Shown: piece after piece, positions 17,150 through 29,838 of the stretch
Layout: each line of letters opens with the position of its first letter
Numbering within the stretch: the stretch's first letter is position 1
Source of the DNA: Acanthosoma haemorrhoidale
Lineage: Eukaryota > Arthropoda > Insecta > Hemiptera > Acanthosomatidae
DNA: 64,000 bases
Assembly (NCBI GenBank): GCA_930367205.1
Contig: OV884014.1
Coordinates: forward strand, 110,311,138-110,375,137
Direction of reading: 5' to 3'
Program-made: the position numbers and the translations under genes
The notes under the pieces: model-generated
What the model was told of the DNA's origin: nothing
Databases searched by the model: none
Seen by the model: the letters and a program-made list of their open reading frames with translations, nothing else

Positions 17150-17690
17150 TAAGTTGCACCAGGAAGAAGTGTTAATTTGGCTTAAAGAGTTACCGCTGTC
17201 CGGCGAGCGCCAAGAAAGAGGTAAATGGGAGGACCTGTGGTCTTTGACCTTTGCTGCTGGCGGCCTAGTCGGCAAGTAGCTTTATTCGTATTGATCTGAC
17301 TCCATAAGATCTTAAAAGGTGTGCCCCGATTAAGCACTATGTTCAGGAGAAGAGGAACAGGGTAGGTATTTTAGGTAGTTTATGTGGTCTTGGAATGACC
17401 ATGAATTCACACTTGGTATCTAAGGGTAGACGAAAACCGTTTGGATCCCAAAGGCGAACCGGAGAGAGGCAGAATGGATCGCCGTGGGAGACGCGAGGAA
17501 GAGGTTTCTTCTAAGGAGGTGCTAGTTTTAGCGAGACATAGGCAGAGAACCCCACTAGGCAGGTGTGGGGTCGGACTAAAATATAGCGAGGTTAGGAAAG
17601 AGATGCAGAGGTAGTTGAATAAGAAATCCATGGTTCGAGTAGAGCAGTATATAAATAAAATGTATACTGGAGTAAAATCTCGATATTCCA
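17150..17690 (+). mobile_element. LINE 5'-UTR-like GC-rich block, copy 1
   Basis: Shares with 34190-34690 (plus) and 37500-37984 (minus) a GC-rich stretch containing 'gtccggcgagcgcc', 'tgatctgactccataag', 'cttggaatgacca' and 'ggcgaaccgg'. In the minus-strand LINE it sits at the 5' end, so the best reading is a LINE 5' UTR. The antisense open frame across it has no domain and is a by-product. Confidence 0.6.
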
Positions 17691-17929
17691 AAAGTCAAAA
17701 TATTTTTTTAGGATACTAAGCACAACTAAATTTATGCAAATAACTTTTCTTGCTTAGTGAATGATGATTTTAATATTTGATGAGCCAACAAATATATTCC
17801 CACACTTCTCTATTTGATATATATTAGATATTAATAAAAGATGCTAAATAGCACAGCATAATGGAAAAATAATAATAAAAAAGAATAAGAGCAAACATAT
17901 AGATTATAATGAGAGAATAATATTGTTTA

Positions 17930-19905
17930 ACGACAGACAGATTGTTGAAAACATTCATTTTATGTTAAAACATGATGAGGTCGAAACTAAAATGATCCTA
18001 AATGCTGCAATCATTCGACTTGATTGGTGAGTTGACTCCTGTAACAAATTTCTTTGGAATTCTCAAAACTGTGCTCTATGTCATATTTTAAACTGCTTCC
18101 TAAACTCTATTGAACCAGTAGATATTTTTCTAGACGCGATTATTTCATAAGAATTACAGAAATGTTAAGAGCAAAATAAAAATTCTAGCTGTATTCTATT
18201 ATTTTTTGCCTTATAGACTATTAGCGTCTCTGTGCTCTATTAATTACTACTCTTTACTACCAGTCACGATGACAATAGTTTGATTCCCGGCTCCCACAAG
18301 GAATTTTACTATACACAGGGTACTTTACTATAGAAGTAGACAGTCCAGTCTAGAACATTGGCAGAAGTTATCGATTCTTTGATAAAAAAGAATAAGAGCA
18401 AACATATAGATTATAATGAGAGAATAATATTGTTCAATGTCAAATCAAGAACTAGTTGCTTAGTTAATCAATGGTTATAAATTGTTTTCCAAGTGGTGCA
18501 ATCCATTTTGTTAGTTTGGGATCATTTAGACATATCACATTACATAAATGATTTTATATTATTTACGATAATCTGCTGTTTGCTAGAACCTGACAGTGCT
18601 GTGGACCACCTAACAACAGTAGTCTTTACTATAAATAAACTGAAACATCATCATGCTAATAAAATATCTTATTTAGCTAATAATAAACATTTAAGGATAA
18701 ATATAATGGTACATACATAATAAGGCTTACTTATTTCATTTTTTATCTGACGAATAATGAGTGAGCCTATTGCAAAGTGGTCAAAATGAGCCAACCCCTT
18801 GCTGTTATGTTTATCTTTTGTAAACCATAAATAATTAAAAAATAAAATAAATAAACTGCTTTCATTGTGAACAAAAATACATTTAAGCTAGTTTTACAAC
18901 AAAAAGAATTGAACTCTTCGTGTTATTCTATAGATAATAAGTTTGGAGATAGTATGTTGTTTACATTTAGTTATTTACACTCTTATGCACTTCCAATTTA
19001 AGACTGAAATGTGGGCTTTCACTAAAGAGCCACCAACTTCTCTAATTCACTTTCCGTCCATGGATCAAATCATGAATCAGTTGAAATGCTTGCTATTTAT
19101 TTACTCAATATCATTTTAGCCAAAATGAATTGAGTTTAAAATCATTCAAGAAAACAAATTATTATTGGAATGAATTACTCTTCAAGAAAATATATGATTA
19201 ATAAACTAAATTAGAAATTACATTATCTAATGTTTTTTTTACTGCAACACTTGTTTATTTATTCATTGAATTTTAAATCTTCAGTACATACTCATGTCAA
19301 ATAACTTTTGTTGATTTTTTTTTTACAAAATTACTTTTATAATTTATACTACATTATGAAGATTATCTAATTTGTTGTTCTTAGTAATCTCTTAAATACT
19401 TAATCACTATAGGAAGTTTCTCAAACTTACAAAAAATTATTTATTTCTATGAAACCTAAATGAAAAATATCACTTATAAAAAATCTTGGTTTAAAATTAA
19501 AAAAAAAATAATCAGTTGAACTATGATATGAACTGATAACTTGTTAATTTTAGAAATATTGCCAGAAGTTAATAATTGAAAGATAAGGAATGAAATCTTC
19601 TAATACTAGATCCTGCCCAAAGAAAGCTGTATCACAGATTGTGCTTGAAGTAATTATACCATCTCTGAAGGGATTCGTGAAGGTATATATAAATAATCAA
19701 AAACTAATAACAGATAAACAAACATTTATATTTATAATTTAAAACATAAATGGAGCATGAAAAACAGAAAAGAAAAGTGACTTTCACCTAGGGGACCAAA
19801 AATATTTAAATAATGATGTTTTTTGTTTCCTAACCCCTATTGGAATATTTAAAAAAAATGAAATATATACAATAATATAATATAAATTGAGCTGTGAATG
19901 CTAAG
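17930..19905 (+). repeat. Segmental duplication partner of 54394-56107
   Basis: Starts 'acgacagacagattgtt' and ends 'gagctgtgaatgctaag' in both copies, with high identity over most of its length. This copy has about 300 bp extra near 18740-19055 that the other lacks. It includes a Pol III B-box-like motif near 18272 ('gtttgattcccggctccc'; intact 'gttcgattcc' in the partner). Short frames inside have no recognisable domain. Confidence 0.85.
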
Positions 19906-22290
19906 GGTGTTTTTTTCTCGTGCTGCCTGTCAATTATTTACATTAAATAATCTCAACCGCAAAATTTAAAATCAGGAGAGTGAAATGTATCAGCAAATAA
20001 CTTATTTATTATTAAAGTTTGGTTTTTATAATTTATGAGGTTTATAAAATAGGTTTTTAATGTGTAGGATGAAGTATAATAAATTAAAATATGAAATTTT
20101 TTGTTGATTGATCTTTTATATGATTTACCCCATAATGCTTGGAAGCTGATCTTGCTTGTAACTCTACAAAACATGAATTAAATAATGATGAATACATTAA
20201 CTTACCCTACAAATTTGAAGCGATGGATCACTTACCTGAGTTTACACCCTTACAACAGTTACCTCTTTAAATTAGAGATGTTCCCAACTGTTTCTATTTA
20301 CTTAAAAGGAGACTATACGTGTATGTGTGACACTCCAATTAATGTTTAATCGATATAACTTCTTAATGAAATTTCATAAGTATTAAATATTTTTGAAACT
20401 AGTTTACTTTCTTATTTAAGTAATTAAACTTAGATTAGTATACTGATGAACTATTATATTATCTATAAAAGTTTTATTTATAAGTTCCATACACAAGAAT
20501 AACTTACTTTTATGTAAATAAATCATTGAATAGTCCAGGTTATGTTAATAAATAAAGATTGAATCCCTTATTCATTGCTTAACTTTATTTATCCAAGCAA
20601 TGCACTTTGTATTTACTATGATGCTTGTGTGCTAACTTCCATATCTCATGATCATGGTATTAAATATGACCACATCACTATATTATGTCCATTAATTATT
20701 CTAATATATTTCTTAATTGTCTGCTTTGTTTTTTAAAGTTGAGAGATGGTTCGGTTCAACTTCAGTTATATTATTTTTATCTCACATTTTCAGTATAAAC
20801 TGTTTCCAGTAATCAGTTAGGCAAGAGTTTATATAAAATTAATTTTCTTTGAGTCTAATAAAGTTCATTATTATATCACGTTCATGGCTTATTGTAATTG
20901 TTCAATATCCAGATAATCTGTCATTGAGTAACCAGAAATTCCTTCGCGAGAAGAAATTGAGACTTAGTGTACATAAATGTTGGTAACTTTATATGTTATA
21001 TTGTTTTTTTTATCTAATTGAATGCCTTATGGTGAGCATGACATATAATCAAGCTCAATTTGTCTTGTTTTTTGCATCTCATTAGTTCTTTTAATTAATG
21101 TAATCTACTGATATCAGGATAAGCTTTCTCATGAGGACAACCTCTGCAAGACAAGTGAGCGAATATACACATGATCATGCACAGCAGTTTATATCGAATT
21201 GAGAAAGTTGTGTATACAATACTAATACATTAAGTCAGAGAACTATATTTTGCAAGTCAATTTTATTTAATTCCTCGATTATGACAAAATAAAACCAGAA
21301 CTATGTTAAATTAATTAATAACTAGCTAATTAAAAAAAAATTCCATTCCTATTGAGAAGGGTTCCAAAATAAATATCTTGTCGCCCTAATTAATAATATG
21401 TAATGTTTACTGTAATTACATAAAGTTATCAAAAGTTATCGCATCAAAACTTGATCTCAAAAGGAGGATTTTACATTTGAGTCAGCATGGTAGTTCCTTT
21501 TGATGCCTCAATAATGAGAATAATGATTCTATATATAAAAAATAACAAACGTCAATAATCAATTAGGTACCGTGTAATGAATAAAATATTTTTTCCCTAG
21601 TATATTGAAAAAGGCATCAAACTATAGGTCTCTTGTTTAAAAATATATTCAATGCATTAAGGATTAGTGGACCATAGTTACAAAAAACATAAAATCAGAT
21701 TGACCGCTTTTTTAAAAATTTTTACAACTGTGGCCATGGTTACCATACATAACCATTGCCAATCAATGGAGCTTACTAGAGAAAATCAATCAAGAGTGAG
21801 TAATTAGGAAGATCACCGAAACCCCTAACTTAGTTATCTTCCTCACTCCACTAATCTTCTGGGTAGTGATATTTATTTGTTTTTACATGATCAAGTATTC
21901 AATCTAAATGGAGAATAATACTTGGATGAAATTTAAACAAGGAAAATAGCTTCTTTTTTTTTACAGTTCACCAAAATATTAAATGCTATCAAATTCCAGA
22001 GAGGAACGTCTACTATTCGAAAATGTTGATGATGTACATTATAACCGTTAGAATCATTGCACTGAACATAATAGATAACAATATCCATACATTTTAATAC
22101 CCATATAAATTACAATATCCATTTGTATTTTAAAAAAAGGGCAAAGTCTAAATGCCCAAGCGTGAGATCTTCTAACGCCCACTCGGGACTAGTTTTAATT
22201 CATAAATCATGGAGCTAGGGAAGAATTGAAAGGATAGCCAAGTAATTCCTGCCATCGGTCATCATTTAATTACAATATTAATTATTTAAT
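19906..22290. other. Intergenic AT-rich DNA, no gene seen
   Basis: No ORF with domain-like composition on either strand, and no repeat partner found in the window. Confidence 0.45.
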
Positions 22291-22332
22291 ACTATATAAT
22301 ATTAACAGAGCTGGGACTGTTCACTTGAAGGT

Positions 22333-22830
22333 GTGTTTCAAAGCTTTATGCAGGTTAATAAGGGAATGAATAATGAAATTAAAATTAATAAAATAAATGT
22401 AATAATTAAAAAAGGTCAAATAATATATAATGAATTATATTTATTAAAGAATGAAAAAGAAATAGAAACTCTTGTAAAACATGAACATACAACTAAAGAT
22501 AATAAAATAAAATCATCACATGACTTAATCTTTCTAGAAGTTGACGCTATGGAAACAGAAGAAGACATAGACAGATTAATAGAAGCAACACCTAATGACT
22601 CAGAAGAATACAACCAAACTTTACAATAACTTAACCCAGAAGCCATGGAAGACGAAATTAGTGTAGTAGCTACACAGCATTCCCAAGACTCTAGTAACGA
22701 ACAAATTTTTATAGCCCCCAACGACAAAGCAAAAAATGTTGAAAAAATCAAATATTTATACAACGAAGAGAAAAGAACATTGTTACCACAAAACCTTTTC
22801 AAGACAAGACAGGTTATAGATACAGCATAA
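22333..22830 (+). pseudogene. Errantivirus-like polyprotein segment, broken
   Basis: An acidic and basic, Lys/Glu-rich frame interrupted by one in-frame TAA at 22627-22629 and continuing in the same frame to 22830. It lies directly before the decayed pol region. Its last third has a counterpart starting at 38071 in the second copy. I do not recognise a domain; by position it could be a gag-pol linking region. It is disabled by the stop and by the missing upstream part. Confidence 0.5.
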
Positions 22831-23039
22831 CAGCACCTGGACTATGGACTTGGACGAAATCATGTTAGAAATTTTAAGACCAAATACAACTTATGGAATT
22901 TATTGAGAATCAAATGTTGAAACCATCAGAAGTGAATTTGAAGGAATTTATAACAAAATACAAGAATTAATAAGAGAAAAATTTCCGACTGGAAAGATAA
23001 AACATTACAAGAAAAACTTTTACACGTATTTGACGCAAA

Positions 23040-23736
23040 CAAACAAAGAGAAATGGTTGAAAATTATCATACTGGTAAATCATAACACAGAGGAATAATT
23101 GAAACGTACAAAAAACCAAAACGGACTTACTATTGGCCTAACATCAGAGACCACATTTCAAGAGCTGCCCCCAAAAGAATGTTCGCCAGGACTGGAAAAG
23201 CCTGTTACACTAACAATGTATTTGTAGTTTTGACAGAGTACTTGGCTCATTTCCCCAGCCCTATTCGTATAAAAATGGACAACAGACGAGAATACAATAA
23301 CAACCTTATAAAGAACTTACTGACATCCCTAGGGATCGAACCATACTACATAACACCCTATCGCCCCAATTCACTAGGACTACTTAATAAAGCCCAATCC
23401 ACTTTGATAGAAATTTTGCGAACCATTAAGGAAGAAAATAAAGACAAATCTCTAGAAACACATTTAAAACTATAATTAATCACATTCAATAATTCTTTAA
23501 ATCAAATTTTAAAAATGTCTCCCAATGAGATTACTTTTGGTATAATATATGATACTAGTAAAAAAGAGGCATTAATAACAGAACAACTTGTTAGCACTTA
23601 TCACGAAAAGCTCAAAATACTACAAAATAACATTAGGAAAAACATTACTAACGAAAAAGAGCAAAGAACCGACAAACTGAATAAAAATCGAGAAGACCCC
23701 GAATTAGAAAAAGGCAAACCCTACGTTAAACGATAA
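23040..23736 (+). pseudogene. Gypsy/errantivirus integrase relic
   Basis: Frames from 23040 to 23736 resemble a Ty3/gypsy-type integrase. An H-H part of the N-terminal zinc finger ('ENYHTGKS' then an 'ETYKKPKRTYYWPN' region) is followed by the catalytic core with the second Asp (KMDN) and a 'TPYRPNSLGLLNKAQSTL' stretch. The Glu expected in the last motif is replaced, and the first catalytic Asp region and the C-C half of the zinc finger are deleted. Stops fall at 23083-23085 and after 23472. A C-terminal piece (23515-23736, 'SPNEITFG') follows. It cannot be active. The copy at 38345-39028 shares the later stops, so both descend from one already dead ancestor. Confidence 0.75.
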
Positions 23737-23881
23737 CAAGAACAAAAGACGAATACAGATACAAACCTGTTATATCTTCTATTGACAAACAAAACAAAAT
23801 AATAAAAGTCCACACAGATAATGTAGTTAGAACAAGAAAAGCAAAAGAGACATTTTATACCACAAGAACAAAATATCTCAG

Positions 23882-24540
23882 ATGAAGAAGAGATGGACAC
23901 GGATCCTGACAGTGACACTCACAATAGCTGCTAATAATAATAATAATAATAAAATCATGGAAGTAATCAACGGTATAGATAGGACCCAATATGCTATGAG
24001 CCTAACTGAACTGTACGGAACATTATATTACTTAACTGTACAAACACTAAACATAGAACAGTCTTTGGAAACATGTAGAATGGGAATCCCTCATGCTAAC
24101 GTGATAAAACATACCTACTTAATTGATGATCAACTTATATCACAAGACTTGGAAATCGTCTGGTTAACAAGTGAAATTTCATGTGCTATACGAAACGGAC
24201 TCATCCATTGCATCATACGAATTGCCAAAGAAAGAACCAAATTTATCTTTTACCTGGGCCTGTACGAAATGACAATAATATAATAACCACTATAGCACCA
24301 AACAATTTAATTCGGTACAATATACAAGAAGCCTTTGTTGTAACATGTAACTATATGAAATCCAACTCATTTTGTATTAACATTAAGAATATTAGCAATG
24401 ATTGCATATCTAACGCATTGCATAAAATCTTAGATAAATATATCACCACAACTATTGTGACTCCTACTCCTTTCATTCAGTATTACGGTTTTATAGATGT
24501 ATATTTAACTTTTAATTTTATTTATTTTTTTATTTATTGA
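23882..24540 (+). pseudogene. Env-position ORF remains of the errantivirus relic
   Basis: Two overlapping frames (23882-24283 and 24181-24540) lie between the integrase end and the polypurine tract, the env position of an errantivirus. The second ends in a hydrophobic, aromatic stretch of the kind found in a membrane anchor. An AAT microsatellite at 23932-23950 is one triplet longer than in the second copy. I see no intact signal peptide or cleavage site. Assignment rests mainly on position. Confidence 0.5.
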
Positions 24541-24698
24541 TTGTAAGCAATGGTACCTTACCTATACACTTAACTTTCTCCTCTATTGCTAAGTTATATA
24601 CTAAAGAAATTATTTATAACCACATTGAGAATCTAATGTATTGTCTACTAAACATGTTATTTCTTAATATCACCATCCTGCCCAGGAGTTCAGGAATT

Positions 24699-24850
24699 AA
24701 AAACGGGAGAAGTTATATAATGCTAAGAACAAGTTGCCTGGTGACTTCACGGAAGTCACTGATGGTTCCTGTTATTTTTAAGTAAGCAACCGCATCCCTC
24801 CAAGACCTCCCAGAATCTTATCCTTTTCTTATACATATATGTCTCAGCTT
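24699..24850 (+). mobile_element. Polypurine tract and start of 3' LTR
   Basis: 'aaaaacgggaga' (about 24699-24710) is followed at 24711 by AGTTATATAATGC. The same 13 bases open the LTR at 26820, so this marks the PPT/3' LTR junction. The rest of this LTR is only weakly similar to 26820-27099, so it is diverged or from a subfamily, and its far end is unclear. The same junction is at 39988-40000 in copy 2. Confidence 0.6.
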
Positions 24851-24892
24851 TAAAAAAAAAAAAAAAGCGAAAGATTTATTCACTTAGAAGGG

Positions 24893-25010
24893 AGACGGGT
24901 GTCCTAGTCTTGGAATGACCACGAGTTCACACTCAGTATCTGAGGGCAGGCGAAAACCGTCCGGAACCCGAAGGCGAGTGTGAACCGGAAAGAGGCTGAC
25001 TGGACCGCTG
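24893..25010 (+). repeat. Short copy of the GC-rich LINE 5'-UTR motif
   Basis: About 115 bp with 'cttggaatgaccacgag', 'gcgaaaaccgtccgga' and 'gtgaaccggaaagaggc', as in 17388-17480, 34418-34500 and (reversed) 37670-37765. It is duplicated at 40190-40300 as part of the large duplication. Confidence 0.7.
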
Positions 25011-25615
25011 TTTCGATCATCCCATCTGTATCGACTACTCATTAGCAGAAATACCGTATTAAATAGTTTTTTTAATTTACATGTTTAATTTAAAGGTTAC
25101 ATATGCTTGTTTCATTTACTATCCATTCGTATTTATACTTTATCAACTGTTACATACTAATATCAATATAATAGCTGCCTCCTATGGGCTTGAATCCATC
25201 TCCTTTTTGTTTAGTATTCTTTTGCATCTGACTATTACAATCATGTTTAACACCTACAGCTCTTTTTCTATTATTATGAGATGATGAAGAAATAAATAAT
25301 ATATTGAAACCTGGTCCATGAATAAACTTGGTGAAAACATAATAACTCTCTTGTATCAATCCTTTGGGTTTATGGAGACACAGACTTCATAGTGCTGATA
25401 CAAGGTAGAGAAACTGTATATACTTAATTTGCTTGTTTGTATGTTTGCCGGTAGGTGTCTTAGAAGTATTCCAATTGATTTAAATCTTAATCGCTTATTA
25501 TTTTATATTCTATATTAATTTACTCGTGGAACTGGGGTGTTCTTTTTTTGGTTATTTCTAGCAACAGTAAGTATCTATAAATGCCAACTAACAATTTCGG
25601 AAATATACTTGTCTT
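25011..25615. other. Non-coding part of the duplicated relic region
   Basis: Nearly identical to 40304-40903. Short frames such as 25081-25284 are hydrophobic, but the sequence is AT-rich and no domain is recognised. Confidence 0.45.
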
Positions 25616-26178
25616 ATCTGCCTTTCTGTGGAAGGGTTTGATTTTCCAGGAAACCCTCACCCCACTCCAAAGAGGCAGCTTCACATTTCAGTTGCATATG
25701 GTCTGCTTCTCTTGTCGTGTCTCAGCGGTAAGTGTTAACTTGAAAACATAACAACTCTTTTGTATCAACCTAAGCTGATTTCCCAATAACATACTTTCAA
25801 CTCATGGTGAAGTTGTTAAGTTTAAAACATTTGTTTGTTATTGTTGGACTTGGGATTTTTTTATTAACTTTTTCCGTCAGTAATAGCCCTATGTAAAGAC
25901 ATTTATTTACAAATTGTACTCTTAATAATAATGATATTGTTACTTGCACTCGACAACTCTTTGTTTTACAGATAGGGTTGAGGTACTATTATCACATTAG
26001 CGAAAAACAAAAAAGATTTAAGTCAACATGACGCTACATAAATAAGTCTAATTATTTGAAAATCAGTTAGGTAAAATTAATCAGTTGTTGTAGGTTCTTC
26101 TAAACAGTTATTTTATAACTTAATTGTTTGTATTTCTTTAATAAAGTCCAGTTGTTTACTCTTCCCCCTTCCATTCGA
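25616..26178 (+). repeat. Block D, copy 2
   Basis: Same sequence as 15336-15885 and 40904-41463. Here it lies in its larger context, about 0.9 kb after the PPT of the errantivirus relic. Confidence 0.8.
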
Positions 26179-26819
26179 CACGCTATTTTCCTAAATGTGT
26201 TAAAATTAAGATTATTTAGTTATTTACAATCACAAACAAATGAGTACTTGCATTGCTCACTAATGAAACAGTGTTTTTGTTGTTGGTCTTTTTACGGGTG
26301 CTTTACTGAGCTGGAAATGTTTTTCAAATAAATAACAATGTGGACTTGATAGCCAACATCGAATATCATTTTAAAGAACGTTCTAAAATAATTTATTACT
26401 TATTATTGTACACGAAGTTTTTACGAACCTTTTTAGATTATACGTTATTAGGTCCTATGTGTCTGTTGCAGTTTTATTATTGATCAAAAATAATCCTTAA
26501 TAAGTTTGTGTGCCAGTCCGTTCGAGTAGGATGGTATTGCTAATTGTGATAGAGCTCGTTTTCGTTAAAATAAAATAAATTTGGCGAAGTCTGTATTAAA
26601 TTCTAATTTATTATAGTTTGTCCTGTTATGTAGTTTACTGTCAAATATTGTCATTCTATAGAGTAGTAGCTAAGTTTGAACTCTGTGTTGGTCGAACAGA
26701 TATATGCTTTGTCCAACTATTATACATTTGTCACTAGTATAATTCTGTTCTCAGATGGCAAAATGTTAGGTCATTTTTACTAAAAGTTCCGACGAAGGCT
26801 TTCACATTGAACACACGCC
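26179..26819. other. Right part of the duplicated region, interrupted by an LTR
   Basis: Matches 41464-42064, then (26781-26819, 'aaaagttccgacgaaggc' to 'cacacgcc') matches 42390-42426. The second copy has about 325 bp between these that are missing here. The LTR at 26820 begins right after 'cacgcc', so 42426/42427 is the empty site. Confidence 0.7.
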
Positions 26820-27099
26820 AGTTATATAATGCTTATTATAGCTTACATTTTCAGTAGAAACGTGTGCCACAGTTGAAACTTATGGTCCCCTTTTTTTTGT
26901 AAGTACGATTTCCCAAAAATCCTACCCTTAGGGCTACCTGCTCCCTCACCCTACAAGACACCTACATTCGTGCCTTAGCCTCAGCCAAAGAAAGTATGTT
27001 CTAACGCTGTAACTTATTAATATTTGTATATACCAGCGTTTTGATTGTTATTCATAATAAAGTTTTTTAAAAGACTCTCCTCTACAAGATTATTTAACT
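26820..27099 (+). mobile_element. Errantivirus-type 5' LTR
   Basis: A 280-bp element that begins AGTTAT and ends TTAACT, the short inverted AGTTA/TAACT ends typical of gypsy-group LTRs. It carries 'aataaagtttttt' near its 3' end as a polyadenylation signal (about 27056) and is directly followed by a primer-binding site. No partner 3' LTR from the same insertion is found nearby. Confidence 0.75.
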
Positions 27100-27114
27100 G
27101 GCGCACCGAACAGG
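27099..27114 (+). other. tRNA primer-binding site
   Basis: 'TGGCGCACCGAACAGG' sits directly at the LTR end, sharing its last T. The TGGCGC start is the usual form of LTR-element primer-binding sites (complement of a tRNA 3' CCA end). Which tRNA is used was not determined. Confidence 0.75.
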
Positions 27115-27442
27115 CACCTGGCAGTATACTCAGTAAATTCACGGGAGTCCACCATCTAGAGATCCCTCATTTGGCAACGGAGAGTGAGACCACTCCAATA
27201 GCGTGAGAAGACCGATGCAAATCCCTCTGGAAAGAAACCCCACAGGACAGGACTTCACCGATATTGGGTACTGATCTATTTCAATAGATTTTCACCAGGT
27301 AGCCCCAGTTATAGGTATTCACCAGTAATACCCTAAAGAAATTTGTTATATATCTGAGGAAGTTGAAGGAAGAAAGAAAACTGGACTTCACTGAAGACAT
27401 CATTCACTTGGCAAATACAATTATTATTCACATTCTGACTTT

Positions 27443-28065
27443 ATGACATCAGTAACTGACAGACTTAACATTTTAAGAAACATTACAGAAACGGAAGAAA
27501 TGGACGGAACTAATGATGTAATTAAACCCTCTGACTTTCAACAAATCTCCGAATGTAATGGAAACCCAAGTGACTTAGTGACCTTCTTGAACCAATTACT
27601 ATATGTTGCATCTACAGCAGGAGCATTAGACAACCCGCATAGAGCATACAATTTACGACAGTCACTTAGTTACACAAAAACGAACAAATTAACAGACCAT
27701 GCTAAATTTTGCGGAAAGCGAAAACTACGATCATAAATTCGTCAATTAACGAATTCATGACAGAATTAAAGAGATATTTCCGGGACAACGAAACTATCGA
27801 ACGTTCAATAACGGAAATATTAGAAATGGAAATGCATAGAAACGAACATAAATTAGCATTTACAAACAAACTAATAACCCTACGAGACGAACTAGAAGGA
27901 AGAATTATCTTGGACGATTCAAAAGAAGAATTACAGAAAACATCCGAAATGAATGCATACGACAAACTAATAACCAACCACTGTATAAAACAATTTGTAC
28001 CCGAATTAAGAAACTTTGTACGATCTGTTCCGAGAAGAGGAGAACATCTAATTATTCGTAATTAA
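27443..28065 (+). pseudogene. Gag relic of an errantivirus-like element
   Basis: About 340 bp after the primer-binding site starts a frame (27443-27736) containing 'FNGNPSDLVTFLNQLL'-like sequence (here CNGNPSDL), the style of gypsy-group Gag N-terminal domains. A frameshift near 27705 moves the reading to 27709-28065, a charged helical region, where it ends in a stop. Right after 28065 the sequence becomes ankyrin 3' flank, so pol, env and the 3' LTR of this insertion are lost. Confidence 0.65.
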
Positions 28066-28720
28066 GAGATGGCCACAACAGTGTCATTGCACAAGATACT
28101 ATTACCATAGAAATTGTTATCAATAAGCTACTATGTAATTTGTATACGGTTTTCACTTCCAATGGTTGTAAATATCTAATTTTAATATTAATTTACTTCT
28201 TTTAAATGTATATTCTGTATTTCTAACTATTGTCAATTTAGCCTACCTTTAATGATTTTGATATTTTTACCTAAATCTATATTGAAAAGTGAGCTGTTTA
28301 ATATTTTTTGTTGATTAAAATTTGAAGAACGTTTATTAAAATATAGTATTTGCATATGGAACATTGTAGTTTGTAAACATTGTAACTGATTTATAAGAAT
28401 AAAGTTTGACTAGAAAAGTATATAAATTACACATAGATATAATAATACCATCTTTAACGGAAATATCTCGTCCTGAAATTACTGCTATTTCAAAAGATAG
28501 AGATTGTAACATTTATGTCTTGTTTTATGTTAAAACGTGGTTTTAATTTTTTTTTTTTTAATGCTTATTTTTCAAATTGTTGTATAAAATTTCATACAAA
28601 ATATTTGTGATATAATCAGTTTAGTAATATTTACCAGAATTGCTGTAGGATATATAGATTGTTTGTAGGAAATAACCCAAAAATAAATATTTACATTCTT
28701 TTATAATAATTACTTTTTCT
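28066..28720 (+). pseudogene. 3' flank of a lost upstream ankyrin gene copy
   Basis: 'gtcattgcacaagat' at about 28081, then 'gctactatgtaattt', 'ccaatggttgtaaatatct' and the AATAAA at 28398-28403 match the 3' flanks of ankyrin genes 1 (33350-33900) and 2 (52130-52660). No coding ankyrin sequence precedes it; gag relic DNA does. It marks another, deleted family member. Confidence 0.8.
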
Positions 28721-29838
28721 TTTTATATATTTGAACTTAAAATATTCATATTTAAAAAAAAATTATGTTATTAAGGATTCACTAGATGGAAAAAAAACAG
28801 AAGTAGTTATAATAAAGGTGTTCAAAATAAAAAAAAATACTATAACAACTAGTTAAACTTACAATAATATATTGTTTAATCATCGATTTATATATAAACA
28901 AAATAATTCCTAGCTGTTCAGTTACTTATTCTATTGGCGATCCTTGTGTATTTAGTGTTGTAAAGACATTTTAACTTTTATTCTTTATTTTGAACATAGT
29001 AGTGTGACAAGTCATCCAATATTCTTTGCAGATAATCCCTGCAATCTATACTTCTCCGAAAGATAGCCAATGCTCCCTTCTATGTCGACATCCGTACCCT
29101 CGACATCCTACTCCTTCAATATCTAACTAACTCTCACTATCAGAACTTCCGTTTCCTCATCCCTGGCCATCCTAATCCATGTAACTCCTTTAAATCATCC
29201 ACCATTTTGTTTCTTGTGAGCTCAGTGTGAACAAGTGTCAAGTTATTTGGGCTAAATAGCCATTTCCCATACTTAAGCCAGTGCATTATGATATGATATT
29301 TTTTTCCTGAGATCATATACAACGTTCATTTGTTTTACTTCCTAAATCCAGTGTCTTTTGACTACAAAAATTTGAATAATGTATTAAACATCCTCTACTC
29401 TCCATTCTCATCCTTATTAATATTTATTATTTATTTTCCTGAGGGTGTGCAACAAGAGTTATTTAATATTTAACAAGTTTTTATCATTTTCTAGTCAATT
29501 TGAGTTGAAAACACATTTTTTGTTACATGCATTGCGGGTCAGTCCATATGTTAGACTCAAGTTAAATTAGTTCTCTAGGTAAATACAATCAAGTTGCTGT
29601 TCCTATAATCTTTTCAATAGATCAATAATTGATTCTTTTGTCAGCTGAAAATGTATGTTATTACTCAAAATGTTGCCATTAAGAGCATTAGCGTCTTGAG
29701 GGCTCCATCCGTCACTGATTGTTTTTGTAGCTGAGTGTATGAGTGAGTGAATGACTGATGCTGCCTATTTCTGACTCCAATACTTCCGCCAATAAATATT
29801 CAATATTAAATCTAAAATTATTTATTGTCATATTGCAG
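28721..29838. other. Upstream spacer and 5' intron of ankyrin gene 1
   Basis: Shared with 47840-48504 upstream of gene 2. Positions 29192-29632 are absent from the gene 2 copy. It ends in a splice acceptor ('catattgcag', AG at 29837-29838), so a 5' non-coding exon should lie upstream, but none can be placed. A LINE C-terminal fragment at 29045-29191 lies inside. Confidence 0.6.
29045..29191 (+). pseudogene. Jockey-type RT C-terminal fragment
   Basis: One frame gives 'APFYVDIRTLDI' and ends in 'NFRFLIPGHPNP'. This is the pattern at the C-terminus of Jockey-clade reverse transcriptases (A-W/F-YV-N-R-L, then HPNP). The partner at 48168-48300 keeps the same frame with several replacements. Both sit in the same place upstream of the ankyrin genes, so the fragment was in the ancestral unit. 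Confidence 0.5.

Noticed and set aside
17407..17691. Minus-strand 94-aa frame
   Set aside because: Antisense of the GC-rich LINE 5' UTR block, not conserved in its other copies.
22416..22802. Minus-strand 128-aa Ser-rich frame
   Set aside because: Antisense of the errantivirus-like polyprotein segment.
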